Origin: Lentisphaerota bacterium | GTDB lineage: Bacteria > Verrucomicrobiota > Lentisphaeria > Oligosphaerales > JABHEG01 | Reading direction: 5' to 3' | DNA: 64,000 nt | Assembly: GCA_018676675.1 (NCBI GenBank) | Contig: JABHEG010000259.1 | Coordinates: 1-64,000, forward strand | Part shown: positions 63,317 through 64,000 of the stretch, one piece after another | Position numbering within the stretch: position 1 is the first letter of the stretch | How the letters are laid out: each line of letters starts with the position of its first letter | Program-made: the position numbers and the translations under genes | Notes under the pieces: generated by a model | What the model saw: only the letters and a program-made list of their open reading frames with translations | What the model was told of the DNA's origin: nothing | The model's database searches: none

Positions 63317-64000
63317 ATGAGTGGTGACTGTATCCACGATGCCGCTCCGCTCCACCAGGCGGGTGACGAGCTCCACGGTTTCCTGGTTGAACGTGTAACC
63401 CGCCTTCCCGCCCTGCGAGCCATAGCCTACGAGCTGCGACACCAGTGCACCGGAGCCGCCGTTCTCCATGTCCATGCGAACGACAGCGAGAACCTTTTCG
63501 CCATTTCCTTCCGCACCCCTCCTCCTGACAGCACAGGCCTGCCCCACATCCTCGAACACTCCGTTCTGGGCGGGTCGCACAAGTATCCGGTGAAGGATCC
63601 GTTCGTCGAGATGCTCAAGTCCAGCATGGCAACGTTCATCAATGCCATGACCTATCCCGATCGCACTGTCTACCCCGTTGCCAGCAATGTGAGGAAGGAC
63701 TTTTTCAACCTCGCCGACGTGTACTGCGATGCTGTGTTCCACCCGAACATTACCCCGATGACCCTTAAGCAGGAGGGGCACCATCTGGCCTTCTCTGAAG
63801 CCGGGAATACGGATTCGTCGCTTACCGTCCAGGGCATCGTCTACAACGAGATGAAGGGAGCCTACTCGGATCTGGATTCGGTCATCGACCGAGACTCAAC
63901 CCAAGGGCTCTTCCCGGACACGCCCTACGGCGTTGACTCAGGAGGGATGCCGGAAGCGATACCCGATCTGACCTACGATGTCTTCGTGCGTTTCCATCGG
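63317..64000 (+). CDS. M16 zinc metallopeptidase, N-terminal part (presequence protease-like)
   Basis: The first 228 residues are seen and the gene runs out of the window. The inverted zinc motif HILEH (in GLPHILEHSVLGG) and KDPFVEMLKSSMATFINAMT, then VYNEMKGAYSDLDS with the third ligand Glu, match M16C peptidases of the PreP type. Such enzymes degrade free peptides. No signal peptide is seen. AGGAGG lies 8 nt before the ATG. The C-terminal half is missing only because of the window edge. Confidence 0.92.
   Translation, partial: MSGDCIHDAAPLHQAGDELHGFLVERVTRLPALRAIAYELRHQCTGAAVLHVHANDSENLFAISFRTPPPDSTGLPHILEHSVLGGSHKYPVKDPFVEMLKSSMATFINAMTYPDRTVYPVASNVRKDFFNLADVYCDAVFHPNITPMTLKQEGHHLAFSEAGNTDSSLTVQGIVYNEMKGAYSDLDSVIDRDSTQGLFPDTPYGVDSGGMPEAIPDLTYDVFVRFHR

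Overview
The window is GC-rich bacterial chromosome, dense in genes, with no rRNA, CRISPR array or phage that I can recognise. The mix suggests a free-living or host-associated, polysaccharide-degrading member of the PVC group, perhaps near Kiritimatiellota, Lentisphaerota or Planctomycetota. The grounds are many very large secreted carbohydrate-active proteins, ceramidase-like N-terminal domain proteins, a membrane pyrophosphatase, RNase HIII, a type II secretion apparatus with pseudopilins, and an incomplete alpha ribosomal operon. This placement is inference from gene content, not from a marker tree.

Region 1 (1-13.4 kb) is a polysaccharide-use region. A secreted beta-helix protein and a secreted TIM-barrel glycosidase-like protein lie on the minus strand. 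A small cupin diverges from a giant exo-rhamnogalacturonan-lyase-like protein (PL26/YetA type). A small membrane protein and a methyltransferase follow. Region 2 (13.4-14.7 kb) is a scar with an IS110 transposase remnant and palindromic repeats. Region 3 (14.7-22 kb) holds a secreted zinc metallopeptidase gene broken by one in-frame TAG, a discoidin-like plus TIM-barrel secreted protein, a HEAT-like exported protein and several small unknown proteins.

Region 4 (22-38 kb) is a second metabolic and secreted cluster. It has a TIM-barrel secreted protein, a Tat-exported hydroxypyruvate-isomerase-like protein, a soluble GAF histidine kinase, two ceramidase-like proteins and an exported C45 acyltransferase-like hydrolase. 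It also has a tight minus-strand operon of glycyl radical enzyme, heparinase II/III-like lyase and LarA-like nickel-pincer racemase. This operon is the most unusual unit in the window. Its LarA homologue carries Ser where lactate racemase has a catalytic His, and no glycyl-radical activase is encoded nearby.

Region 5 (37.9-45.1 kb, minus strand) looks like one envelope and housekeeping operon: rseP, cmk, ybgC-like thioesterase, MraY/WecA-like transferase, nadC, BNR-4 propeller protein and an S41 peptidase. Region 6 (45.3-49.8 kb) has a GT2 glycosyltransferase, a lipoprotein, a Gfo/Idh/MocA oxidoreductase, a TatD hydrolase and about 1 kb of apparently structured noncoding DNA. Region 7 (49.8-58.6 kb) has hppA, rnhC, a GAF-GspE ATPase and, on the opposite strand, an unknown protein followed by gspF, gspG and a GspH-like pseudopilin.

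Region 8 (59.2-64 kb) is the alpha operon: map, infA, rpmJ, rpsM, rpsK, rpoA, rplQ. It lacks secY/adk upstream and rpsD between rpsK and rpoA. S11 and L17 carry acidic extensions. The window ends inside an M16 metallopeptidase gene. Several families of short palindromic repeats sit in the intergenic spaces throughout.
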